64,000 nucleotides of DNA from Chondrus crispus (lineage: Eukaryota > Rhodophyta > Florideophyceae > Gigartinales > Gigartinaceae), in NCBI RefSeq assembly GCF_000350225.1, contig NW_005178810.1, forward strand, positions 161,508 to 225,507, read 5' to 3'. Below, in pieces: positions 8,097 to 19,070 of the stretch. Made by a program: the position numbers and the translations under genes. The stretch's first letter is position 1, and the number at the start of each line of letters is the position of its first letter. The notes under the pieces are model-generated. The model saw only the letters and a list, made by a program, of their open reading frames with translations, searched no databases and was not told where the DNA came from.

Positions 8097-10009
8097 TGTA
8101 GAGGAGTGAAAACTGTCACATCTAGGATAAGAGGCCTGGATAAGAGGCCTAGATGAGAGGAACTGAGAGGAAAAGTAAAGAGGGGGTAGAACAAGGCAAG
8201 GCAGAGCAAGGATGGTCCCAGTGCCGCTTCTCCTCACCGAGTGCGACTGTGCCTTCGTTTATTGCGGGGGGCTTCTCCTCGCCGCCGCCTATATCCGCTC
8301 TAGAGAGCTTGCGTGGAATGCAACTTGCGGTTCGCACCGGTCGCGAAACGAAACCGCGCCCTCTGGCTGATGAAACGAAAGGGTCCTCTCCGATATCGGA
8401 GACAGAGCTTGCCACGTCAGCGCGTGAGCCAAGCCGGATGCGATAGGGATCACATCCCTTGATCGCGACTCTATCCCACGCGTACGCCGTGTACACGGGG
8501 TACTGTACAACAGCTGCTGGGGGCGTTACAGCGAGCGGTCGCTGCCCGAGACCCGCCTTCTCTCCGCCTCTTCTCCGCCTCTACCCGCGCGCTGGACGCG
8601 GGCTTCCAGTCGCGCGCCGCGTCGTACTCGCGTCAAGTCGCCGCCGTGCGCCACGAGCGCGACCGCTGGGCCGCGCTGGAAACCCCGCCGCCGGTCCCCC
8701 CCCTCACCCTTTCTCTTCGTCTCCGCCTTCGCCCTTGTCCTCCCACTCGCAAACCTCTTCCTCGCCAGCGGCCTCGCCGCCAGACGCCTCGCTAGGGGCG
8801 TCGTCTCGTGGCTATTGCCGTTGTCGCCGCCGTTTTGAGTACGAGCAGACATCCCCCCTGGCTCGACAACACTCCGGATCCGCAACTCTCGCGCACGGAC
8901 TCACCCGTGCCCTGGACAAAGGAGATTGTGGAACCCGCTCTCGCTGCTGACGCCCAAACGCGGAGAGTTGTATCCATTCGTGCATCATTATCGTGTATTT
9001 CTACCTCTCCGACCGCCACTTGCGTCGCCGCGCGAAGGCTCTTGAGCCACCACTGCGATTCAATTCTGACTTTCTTACTCATCTGACAGACTTCATCTTG
9101 TCGCTCTTGCTCTACTGACTTCCGCCCTTCGCTCGTGCCCGGGTTTGGCACCCTGCCGAGTGCTGACAACTTACTATTCTATGTTCGTGCTTCGACAAGA
9201 CTGACATCTCCGCCGGTAACCACAAATTTGAAGTGCAAATCTCTACCTCCATCCGAGATGCCTCTTCGCTCTTTATGTTATCCAGTAAAGCAAAACTCAC
9301 CTTACCCCACAATTATGCTCTCGGTTCTACCCTGTACAATAAACTACTGCCCCTCCGTGCCTCGCTAGCATGTGTCCAATTTTCCTTTGCTTACAAATCG
9401 ACCAGCGCCATCCGAGTCGGCTCGTCGATCTCACATGGCCGTCTCGCAAGCTCTTTAGTCGCAGATGCCGCACTCCCCGGTCTTCCACGTCCCACCCCAC
9501 TCCCTTTCCCCTGCATTTCAGCCCCCCTTCTGCCGCCATATCCCCCCGTACTGCTCGCATCCCCTACCGCGTCAGCACCCAGCATCCTCGCCTTCTCCTC
9601 GGCCGCCCGGGCCCGCAAGCATGCCTGCCTCCGTTTCAACGCCTGCTCTCACTATGCCGCAAACTGCTGCCCGCCCTCATTCGCAGCCACCACCTGCGCC
9701 CCGTCAGCACTACGACCCCCCGCCTCGCTTCACTCTCTGCATGCCCCATAACCTTCCACATCGTCCCCGGCGTCGTCGGCGACGACCCGTCCTTCTTCTG
9801 TCCGCCCGGCCAGATGGTGCAGATGATGGGAGAGATGATGGGAGAGATGAAGACGAACTGACTGAATAATTGCTAACAAGAATTGCAGTCACGGTTTCCC
9901 TACACTGTAACGGCTCTTGTTTACAGTTGTCACACGTATTGCAGAATTCTGCAAATATAATTGCAAATATAATTGCAGAATTGTTTAGACGTAAAGTGTC
10001 TCGCGCCAG
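8097..10009. other. GC-rich stretch, no gene supported
   Basis: Long Pro/Arg/Ser-rich ORFs occur in several frames on both strands (for example 8459-8950 plus, 9465-9869 plus), as expected from C/G-rich low-complexity DNA. None shows a domain, signal peptide or consistent splice structure that I can defend. A spliced gene ending near 9869 cannot be excluded. Confidence 0.4.
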
Positions 10010-10085
10010 CAGTCTGCCCGCCACACGTTGCCACGCATGCCACGGTGCAGTCTGCCTGCCACACGTTGCCACGCATGCCACGGTG
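10010..10085 (+). repeat. 38-bp tandem duplication
   Basis: Two adjacent 38-bp units (10010-10047 and 10048-10085) beginning cagtctgcc and containing ccacacgttgccacgcatgc. One difference (cccg versus cctg). Confidence 0.85.
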
Positions 10086-10463
10086 CAGAGCTGCACCCGT
10101 GTCCGCCTGCGCCCCCAAAAAACATACTGTACTGTAGTAAAAACATAAGCCACGCATGCCGCCCCCCTTGATTCTAGTGAAAAATAAAGAGAAGCCACGC
10201 ACGCGCTTGCCGCGTCCGCCGCGCCACGCTTCCCGGCAGCGCCTTCAGCAGACGAGACGCTGTGGCGCGCACCTCGAAACGTGTCGCTCCGCCTCGACAC
10301 GCCCCGGTCGTCGCCTTCGAGCTGCTGGTGCCAGCGCTGCCAGCAGCTGATGGCACCATCACCTCCTCTTTCATTTACACATTGCAGCGCCCATACGAAG
10401 CTGGGATATCACTCCTACACACGTCCCCGACTACTCCGTCGCGGGCCTGGTACAGCCTTCGCC

Positions 10464-12304
10464 CTAGACGCTCGAGATGCTCGCGCCGATATCCCCCGTC
10501 TTCGAAGGAGATGCGCCCTGGGGGTCGAGGATCATCACCAGAAAGACCACGAAACACGCCCCGAATGCAACCATGAAGAACAGGGACAGTTGCTTCAAAT
10601 TCAGGCTCGCCGGCCCGCCCTCCGCGCACTTGGCCTTCATAAATTGTTCAGCACCGGGGATCGAGCTCGCCATTGACATCCTCAGCGTCGCTCGCGCCAT
10701 GGGCTCGGTCAAGTTGGACCCACGCGGTAGTAGGAAAGACGCCCCCGTCCGTATACAGATCTCGCCCGTCATCGCCATCACCCCGCAGTACTGCGCCTGC
10801 GACCGCCCCGTGCCCGATGTTGCCGTCGTCATCAGAAACTTGCACGTCTTCTCGCTCAGCTTTTTCGCCCCCTCTTCGTACGAGTCTACGAAAATCGCCC
10901 CGTCTTTGTAATCCTTGTGGCATGCGCTGTGCTTTCTTTGGTTAGTCTCAATGCGCCTTGTCGCGTAAACGCGTAGTCAGGATAGTGAAAAAAATGCAAA
11001 AAACCTACCGTGACGCAACCACTGTGTCCCAAAACGTCTGCATCGCACCTCCTCTCGGCACGCACACAGAGCGCGGATCTACGTGACAGTTTTGAAGATC
11101 TTCCAGCGTTCGGTACTTGGATTCGATTTTGCCCTGAACAAGGGTAGCCCTGTTTTGCACCACAAACGTCGCCATCTTCGCATTACGTTAGTTCTTAGCT
11201 TTCCAATATCAACCGTATTTGTGTACCTTCTGGCTTACTGTTTTCGTGCTGCCGTTTGCTGCAAAACAACTTACGTCATCGATGATTCATAAGCCAAAAT
11301 TATGAAAAGGCTGCAACAAGCTATGACCAAATTCAAAACCCATTGCCGAGACGATTCCTTGTCCGTAACAGGGTCTGAATTCGAAAACCCAACCATTCGA
11401 CTGACTGTTATTACCAACGATTATTACGCTCACGTACAAAATTGTAGCAGTATGTTAGTGCAAGAACAAGCAAAACCTTTCTACAGTACATCACTTGTAA
11501 TACGTACGAGTACTCTGAAGTGCTTTTCTCAAGCGGTAAGGAATACGACTTTTGAGAAGATAGTGTCTAATCCTTCGAAGCCGAGGTTCGGAAGCCGGGA
11601 GCGGCGTGTATGAATCGTCGGGAGGAACAAACCGTCTGTCCAGCATTTTGAGAAATGTAAACACCACGGAGAGCATCACCACAAGTCCCCACACTGCCAA
11701 TGAGAAAGCTGTTAGAAAGAAAGCACCCGCAGACGCCACTGAAGTCTCGTCTACGTGCGTCGCGATTCCTATTCCATCAATAAGGAATGGGGGAAGAAAG
11801 TCAACCTTGCCGAGGCGAGTATCACTTTCCATCCAGCCACCAACGGCCATGTCGCAATTGCAATCTGGATCTTCTCGCATCGTTCCCTCCTCAGTTACAC
11901 ATCGGTCCATTTTTTCCACGATGGAATTGAACGGCACACCTTCATCACCGCCGTCATCTATATCAAGGGAAATACATCGAAACCCAAGGACTTCTTGCAG
12001 GTTGAGAAGATACTCCATAGCAATCCCGCCAAATTTGTACGGCTGCTCATTGCTCAAATTATTGTTAGCTCTTCGTGGAATAAGCAAGCACAGCCCTTGA
12101 ATCGACGTGCAAGCTCCAAAAACTTCATCAACTTACCTCTTTGCTTTCATCCCGGTATAATGTCGGGTATGATACAGCCGCGCAGCAGCGCAACGGCACA
12201 TTCTCGAGTTGTCGAGAAAAGGACCTTGCCTCACACAGACAGAAAAGACACAGAAAAACTGTCCACTTTGCAAGCACGATCCTTGCTTTGTGTTTGCGGG
12301 GCAT
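10464..12304 (-). CDS. Ionotropic glutamate receptor-like channel, five exons
   Basis: My model joins exons 12304-12137, 12045-11508, 11404-11275, 11149-11009 and 10926-10464 (1440 nt, 479 aa, in frame throughout). Introns are 91, 103, 125 and 82 nt, all GT-AG with CTAAC-like branch motifs. Order: signal peptide (1-28); S1 ligand lobe (about 36-160: RCCAAVSYPTLY, KFGGIAMEYLLN, TRLGKVDFLPPFLIDG with the Arg typical of amino-acid binding); M1 (165-190); pore loop (about 228-250); M3 ending AYESSMTATLV where animal receptors have SYTANLAAF; S2 (TLEDLQNC, VCVPRGGAMQTFW, LLPRGSNL, two Cys as in the S2 disulphide); M4 (438-458, LFFMVAFGACFVVFLVMI). No N-terminal regulatory domain, so it is a minimal receptor. 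An upstream in-frame Met at 12400 would bury the signal peptide, so 12304 was chosen. Ligand is unknown. Confidence 0.75.
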
Positions 12305-13211
12305 CAGACCCTGAGTGGGAGTTGTTCCTTTTCGAGATAACATATCGAATAATCTCTGTACAGCTTGCAAGACTTGTCTCTTTTCTTTGAGTAGCGACAT
12401 TTTGCAGAATCACCAGGTGTAGCATGCTTGACTACCTAATGGATTGCCGGAAAACCAGCGAATTCCTACATCTATGACAATAGCGTGCGAGTTTTGCATA
12501 CCAGAGTCGTCATTCGAAAGAGTTGATTTCGTCAAAGATATTCAATCTTGTTCCCTTCGATTGGCAAAAGCCTTGCTGTGACAAAATCAAGCAGGACAGA
12601 GAAAGTCCTCTCTCCATCGAGGGAAAACTAGTAGGTTGTGTTGGTAGTCCTCTAGCACGGAAATCGTCATATGATTAAAGCATTGGGCATACACCAGAGT
12701 TAGTTACAATTGTTGAACCAGCAACCAGACTGGACGTAAATCAAGGCTTCTGGAAGCTACTGTTAGCCAAAAAAATCATGTCTACAAAACTCCCCCGGCT
12801 TTGGCGGTTTATACGCAATGTTTAGACCACGCAAAGACGAAAAACTGCGTCATCAACAATGAGAGGGCCACACATATCCCCGTCTCGAGATGCGATGGAG
12901 TGGCCTCAGAACGCATGAATCTACCTTTTTCTGTGTGGAAACTCAGAGCAGCAAGGAAGCAACAAGATCGTGCAACACATGTACGCTAGAACGTATTCGG
13001 TCATTATGATCGGGCACAGGCTCAGAGATCTGATCCTACAGTACTTTAGTGTACGCGTGCTGAGTACAGAGCTCCCGAAAGCAAAGCCTTGCGGAACGTG
13101 ACGCCAAGAACACCGATGGCCCCCATCCCGGAGTCTTCGGGAGGCCGACGGTGACTTTATATTGTGAGTCTCGTGCCCTATTGGGCGCCTCCTGAAACTA
13201 TTTTTGCGCAG
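12305..13211. other. Intergenic, no gene recognised
   Basis: Upstream of the receptor-like gene and left of the split pogo-like element. Only short unremarkable ORFs; no clear TATA, TIR or RNA gene. Confidence 0.5.
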
Positions 13212-13213
13212 TA

Positions 13214-13664
13214 CAGTGGCCCCAGCGCAGTAGTGCCGCCCCGTGCGAAACCCCAAAATGTGCACTATAGGGGGGGTCGCGCATTAGTGCAACTTGGAAT
13301 AGTGCCTCCCACGCATTAGTGCTATGCAAAACGCCATGGCACGATTATCATACTTCCTACACGTGTTCATACACGTGTGGCTTCAGTAGTAGCAGAACTG
13401 CAGGGTCGAAGGTGCGACGGCAGCAAGCGGAATGACGAAACATTTTACCATGATCAAAACCTCATCCTTTTTGTATAAGCGGGCCCCGAATCATAGCTTG
13501 CAGAGGGCCACATTGCAAACAACTTCTCAACCATAATGGTACCTCCCACTCAAGAACCACCCTCTCGTCTCAATCCCTCCCCACCTCCTCGCACGTCGCT
13601 CACCCTTAATGAAAAAATTGAGGCAGGGCGCCTGCTCAATATCGAGAACACACGACTCATACTC
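13214..13664 (+). mobile_element. Left half of the split pogo-like transposon
   Basis: Starts with the TIR CAGTGGCCCCAGCGCAGTAG after TA (13212-13213). Copies of agtgc/tagtgc recur in the subterminal region. A TATA-like gtataagcgg (near 13476) precedes ATG at 13534. The encoded start MVPPTQEPPS leads into RTSLTLNEKIEAGRLLN, resembling the first helix of the pogo/CENP-B DNA-binding domain, and is then cut by the chromovirus. Continuing across 5778, the frame stops after about 13 more residues, so the element is an internal-deletion derivative. Confidence 0.65.
13660..13664 (+). repeat. Target-site duplication tactc (left copy)
   Basis: Five bases right before the LTR at 13665; identical to 5773-5777. 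Confidence 0.75.
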
Positions 13665-13895
13665 TGCTATCAATATGACTTATTGATTGGTGATTCCTGC
13701 TGCATCCTTCTGAGTCAAGCTCCGTCGACTTTAGTCTTTGTCAACCTTAGCCCGTATTAGTTCCTGTTATTCTTTACATGTCCCGATTTACCTACCGCCC
13801 TACATCCCCTATAAGTAATGCCACACTTCATTGCTAGTAAGAAAAAAGACAGAGCACTTCCACCTCTCAACATTTCAACTTACGAGCTGACCACA
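13665..13895 (+). repeat. Chromovirus LTR, left outer of array B
   Basis: 231 bp, TG...CA, TATA-like cccctataagtaatg near 13808. Carries acatgtcccgattt and gacagagc, shared only with the LTR at 5544-5772. Confidence 0.9.
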
Positions 13896-13926
13896 GTGAT
13901 CACTACGATTGCTTGTAATTTTCAAC

Positions 13927-16900
13927 ATGGCGGGGAACTCAAACTCCAGCCAGGCCCAGCTACAGGGTCAACATCTATTTACGCCCATTGCTCATCCGGA
14001 ACTACGTCGGCTTGGACAGAAGAGCATCCATGCTTTTTTGCGTGAGCGTGAGCGATATTTGCTACGCATCAATGATGCCCAAGCTACTGGTAGCAGCATT
14101 TCAGCAATTTATCTCAAGTCTTCGCTGGATCCAGACCTTCTCCTATCGCTTGTAGAATTCGACGAATTTGACGGGGTGACCTCCGTTGATGAACTCTCTG
14201 AAGAGGCGTTAAAAAATTGGCTGGACGAGAAGGAGACAGTGAACTTCGATACTTTGACAACTACCGAGCTGGATAATTCTATTCGGTCATCTGTTCGAAT
14301 GAACATCAACGAAAAAAATCCTGAACTCCGCATCAAAGCGCTCTTCATGGACTACAAAACTTTCCTTCGTGTCCGACGGTGGGGAGACCTCATTCAGAAA
14401 AATCCCAAACAGGCCACCGCACACATTTGCACACTGCTGAAGCCTCCTGCACTCAAGGAAAAAATTGAAAACGACCTTTCCTTGAGTAGGCATGATTTAA
14501 AAAAGGATTGGATGCAGTTTTATCGCTACGTTGTTAATCAAGCCGTTCGATGCGACGAATTTGTATCCATTCGGCAGACTACGACAGATTCTGATTCCGT
14601 AACCACGAAGATTGGTGCTGAAAAGCAAGACAAGACAAGAGACGGTTCTGCGAAGTCAGGAAACGGAAATGGCAAATTGAAAAACGATACATATGGTTCC
14701 ACGCGAAAATGGAACAGAGGCGGCCGAAGCTACCAAGGCACACGAGGAAACAGCAATAGAGGTTCAAACAACTCCACAGATTCACGCTCGAACGGCGCCG
14801 GATCTGAAAACACGGGAGGTGTCATTGAGTTACCTTTTTGTTTAAATGTTTCCAAATGTAAGAAACGACATTATGTGAAGGACTGCCCTCTTTCAACAGA
14901 CGAGGAGAAATATTCTTTGTTAAAAGAATTCTACAAGACTCGATCGGAAAAGGGACGTTTAAGCGTTCTGTCGCAAACACAGGAAGCATGTCATGCGCTG
15001 CAAGGTTCAGGACGGTACTTCGCAAAATTGGCGGACAGTGTAAACGTAATCGTTAACGGCGATTACGGTGCGGACCATTCTGCCCTCAGCGAGCAACACG
15101 TCAAACAGTGCGCTGATGATGGTGTATATGTTAACACTCTAACCCTTCGCGAACCAATCAGAATGAGTCTAGCTATAGGAGCAAATGCGGAAGAAGATTC
15201 GCAAGTTTATTGCACCCACACAAAGGTCCGTGTTTCTGTTACTCTCAATACTCCAGAAGGACCACTCCGTCTCCGCAACTTGGAATTCCTTGTTTTCAAG
15301 GAGTACATGCCCGAAATTCTTATCGCTCGCCCAGTTCTTCAGGCGATAGGATTTAATTTGGACGAGCATCTGAAGCGTGTGCGAAATCAATTCCACGACG
15401 CAGACTTTTCGAACATTGGGTTTTCTTCAGCACTTTCCACCAAAGAGGATACTCCCCCAAAAACTCCTGGACGTCTGTCACGTATACTACTTCGCGGTTA
15501 CACGTCTAACGCCCATACCCAGAACTCCACTGATTCAGAGGAGGTAAATTCAGGGTTCTCTTCGGATGACGGTACCTCTTACAGCGACTCGGAAAACGGT
15601 TCACCTGATGAGTCTCCAATTCTTTATGGGGACACTCCAGATGATGGCCCCGTCTCCAAAGATTCTAACATTTCATTTGGAATCGATCAAGAGTCAGACA
15701 CAGATTCACAATTGAAAGAACGAATTCAGGAAGCCATTCAGGGCGGCCTACCAGAAGAGTATCACGAAGAATTACAGGACTTAGTCTATGGCTACAGGGA
15801 TATTTTCAGAACAAAGCTGGGGGCTGATCCGCCTGCCAGTGTGCAGCCAGTGTGCATTCGCCTCAGGCCAGATGCCATTCCTATTCGTGTTAAAGTCCGC
15901 CGATACTCGCCACCGCAAGCCAAATTTCTTCGTAAGAAAGTAGACGAATTACTGTCTCTCGGGCTTGTGCGACGAAACAATTCAAGTGAATGGGCATGCG
16001 CACCGCTAATTGTACCAAAGGACGGACCGGAGAAATTCAGATTCACGGTTGACCTGCGACCAGTGAACAGTCAAACAATTCCGCACACCTGGCCGATGCC
16101 TGATCTCGAGTCAATAACCTCCGAATTGGCAGGAGATTGCTGCTTTTCCATCATCGATTTATGTCATGGCTACTGGCAGATGCCGCTGGACTCAGAATCG
16201 CAAGAATGCCAAAGTTTTATAACGCCCGACGGCGTCTTCACACCCACGCGAGTAATGCATGGGCAGACGAATGCGACTTCCTACTTTCAGAGTACAGTAG
16301 GAAACCTATGTCTATCGTTACGGGATAACATTCTCCAATGGCTGGACGACCTNNNNNNNNNNNNNNNNNNNNNNNNNNNNNNNNNNNNNNNNNNNNNNNN
16401 NNNNNNNNNNNNNNNNNNNNNNNNNNNNNNNNNNNNNNNNNNNNNNNNNNNNNNNNNNNNNNNNNNNNNNNNNNNNNNNNNNNNNNNNNNNNNNNNNNNN
16501 NNNNNNNNNNNNNNNNNNNNNNNNNNNNNNNNNNNNNNNNNNNNNNNNNNNNNNNNNNNNNNNNNNNNGTATGCGCGGCAAATTGGATGCGCTTCACCAT
16601 TCCCGAATTTTCCAGGATCATTGAACCCTTGTCCCAGGTCCTCGAACAAGTGTACATCAAAGCTGGTGGACGGACAAAGCGTGCGGCATCAAAAATAGCA
16701 CTTGATTCTACATTCTGGAATTCAGATCACGATCAGACATTTACGGTGGTTAAAGAGGCACTTCGAAACGCCGTAATTCTCGCTCATCTAGACTCAGAGA
16801 AAATTCTTTGCCTTTTCACGGATGCCTCCGAAACACACTGGGCTGGGACATTAACGCAAATTCCAAAAATCCATTTGGATGAGGACTTCGAAAACCAGCA

Positions 16901-18790
16901 CCATGAACCACTGGCATTTCTTTCCGGGTCCTTCAAGAAGTCCTCATTCCATTGGTCCACTCCTGAGAAAGAAGCTTTTGCCATCGTGACATCCGTGACT
17001 CGACTCGACTACATGCTGTTGCGTCCAGAGGGCTTCATTTTATTCACAGACCATAAGAACTTGACTTTCATATTCCACCCTGTTATTGTTAACCCTCGAA
17101 TAGCGAAGCACACAGTCAACAAAATCGAGCGATGGGCCATGCAACTTTCCGCTTTCCGGTATACGATCAACCATATATCCGGAGATGACAACTGCTGGGC
17201 GGATCTTTTATCTCGATGGGGCGGCCGAATTGGTGGTATAATTCATGGGACACTTGGCGCTCTTTTTCAGGCACCAATTGCACCTGACCTCGACCCGGAT
17301 TTCACGTGGCCAAAGCTAGCAGACATCAAACGCGAGCAGCAGAAAGGCATTTCTGAATGGGGGGAAACACCGCCGTCGACTATCAAGAACGGTCTTTATC
17401 GAACCAATAGAAATGCTGTATGGATCCCATCTCGTTCTAAGGAACTTCAGCTACGAATTTGCATCATTGGACATTGTGGGCGAAGCGGACATCGAGGCGT
17501 GGACACCACATATGAAAACATCAAAGCACACTTTTGCTGGAAAAAGATGAAGACGGATATCACAGCATTTTGCAACACTTGTATGCACTGCCTTGTAACA
17601 ATTGGCGGCCAACGTATTCCCAGGCCACTTTCACATGCTATGCATTCCACTACTCCGAACGAGTTGATTCATTTCGATTATTTGTACCTCGGGGAGAGCA
17701 ACTCTGGACCTGTATATGTCCTCATCATCAAAGACGATGCATCATCCTTCGTGCTTCTGGAAGAAAGCGACGCTGCAGACGCCACAAACACTGTACGCGC
17801 CCTGAGAAAATGGTTTTCTCTTTTTGGCGTCTCTCTCTTCTGGGTGTCCGACCGCGGATCTCATTTTAAAAATAAGGTTATGGCTGATCTTAATCGAGCC
17901 TTACATTCTCACCACCACTTCACAACTCCATATTCTCCTCAATCGAATGGGACAGTCGAAACTGTGTGCAAAGAAGTACTTCGTGGATGCAGAGCACTGC
18001 TGTCGGAATTTCGCCTCAAGGAAACAGAGTGGCCTGAGGTCATTGACATTGTCCAAAGTGTGCTTAACCACTCTGTCAGGCCATCTCTCGGCAATCGCGC
18101 TCCAGTGACAGTAATGACAGGAAGACCAGCAGATAATCCTTGAGCGCTTTAGTACCACCAGTTGTCGAACACGCACATTCCTTGGAACTAGTGAAGGCAC
18201 AGCGCTTGATGGAGATTGATTCCCTCATGAACGCCGTTGACGCGATGCACAAAGATGCGTCGGAGAAACGCACTAGGAAGCGTGAGCAAGCAGTGAAGTC
18301 TCACAATCGAAAGACTGGCGTACAAGAGGTCAATTTCGATGTTGGGGATTTTGTTCTTGTTGCCAAGCGAGCTTCCAAAGGCGGTGAGAAGCTTCGCGTC
18401 AATTGGACAGGCCCCAGGCGCGTGACACGGGCTGCATCTGATTCTACTTTTGAGATCCAGAACCTATTAACAAATGCGAAGCATGTTGTGCATGCCTCTC
18501 GTTTGAAGCTCTATTCAGATTCTCATTTGAATGTTTCAGAGCAGCTTTTAGATTCAATCGCTCACAATGAGGCGCACCTGAATAAGGTTGAACAGCTTCT
18601 GGGACTCCGATACAATCCTCAGTCTGAAGTCTATGAAGTTAATGTGAAATGGCAAGATTTTGACTACGAAGAACCGACATGGGAGCCATTCGCAAATGTG
18701 CAGGAAGACGTCCCAGCTATTCTGGAGAACTTTCTACAGGATTATTCAGGTCAGGACTTGGTCAAGGCTGCTAGGGATTCCGGCATTTGA
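13927..18790 (+). pseudogene. Chromovirus gag-pol, copy B1 (sequence gap, one frameshift)
   Basis: Same domain order as the intact copy. Open from ATG 13927 to 16352 (gag, protease, RT to W-L-D-D). A run of N at 16353-16568 follows, then open from 16569 to a stop at 18141-18143. The stop is caused by loss of one C (aatccttgagc instead of aatcccttgagc), after which the frame 18140-18790 gives the rest of integrase and the chromodomain. The same one-base loss occurs in copy B2. Confidence 0.88.
16353..16568. other. Assembly gap (216 N)
   Basis: 216 unknown bases inside RT/RNase H of copy B1. The corresponding segment of the intact copy (3071-3302) is 232 bp, so the gap length is an estimate and does not keep the frame. 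Confidence 0.98.
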
Positions 18791-18808
18791 CTCTCTTGAA
18801 GAGGGGAC

Positions 18809-19039
18809 TGCTATCAATATGACTTATTGATTGGTGATTCCTGCTGCATCCTTCTGAGTCAAGCTCCGTCGACTTTAGTCTTTGTCAACCTTAGCCCGTA
18901 TTAGTTCCTGTTATTCTTTACAGGTCCCAATTTACCTACCGCCCTACATCCCCTATAAGTAATGCCACACTTCATTGCTAGTAAGAAAAAAGATAGAGCA
19001 CTTCCACCTCTCAACATTTCAACTTACGAGCTGACCACA
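18809..19039 (+). repeat. Chromovirus LTR shared by B1 and B2
   Basis: 231 bp; acaggtcccaatt and gatagagc class, as at 383 and 23968. Confidence 0.9.
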
Positions 19040-19070
19040 GTGATCACTACGATTGCTTGTAATTTTCAAC

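Noticed and set aside
8459-8950. 163-codon Pro/Arg/Ser-rich ORF
   Set aside because: Similar long ORFs exist in several frames and on both strands here; explained by GC-rich low complexity.
9465-9869. Pro/His-rich ORF and overlapping frame ending PGVVGDDPSFFCPPGQM
   Set aside because: The last part could be an exon, but I could not find a consistent gene model or family.
12046-12136. Shorter first intron of the receptor-like gene using the acceptor at 12096
   Set aside because: It would be only 41 nt and break the frame; the acceptor at 12046 keeps the frame, has a CTAAC motif and joins conserved S1 motifs.
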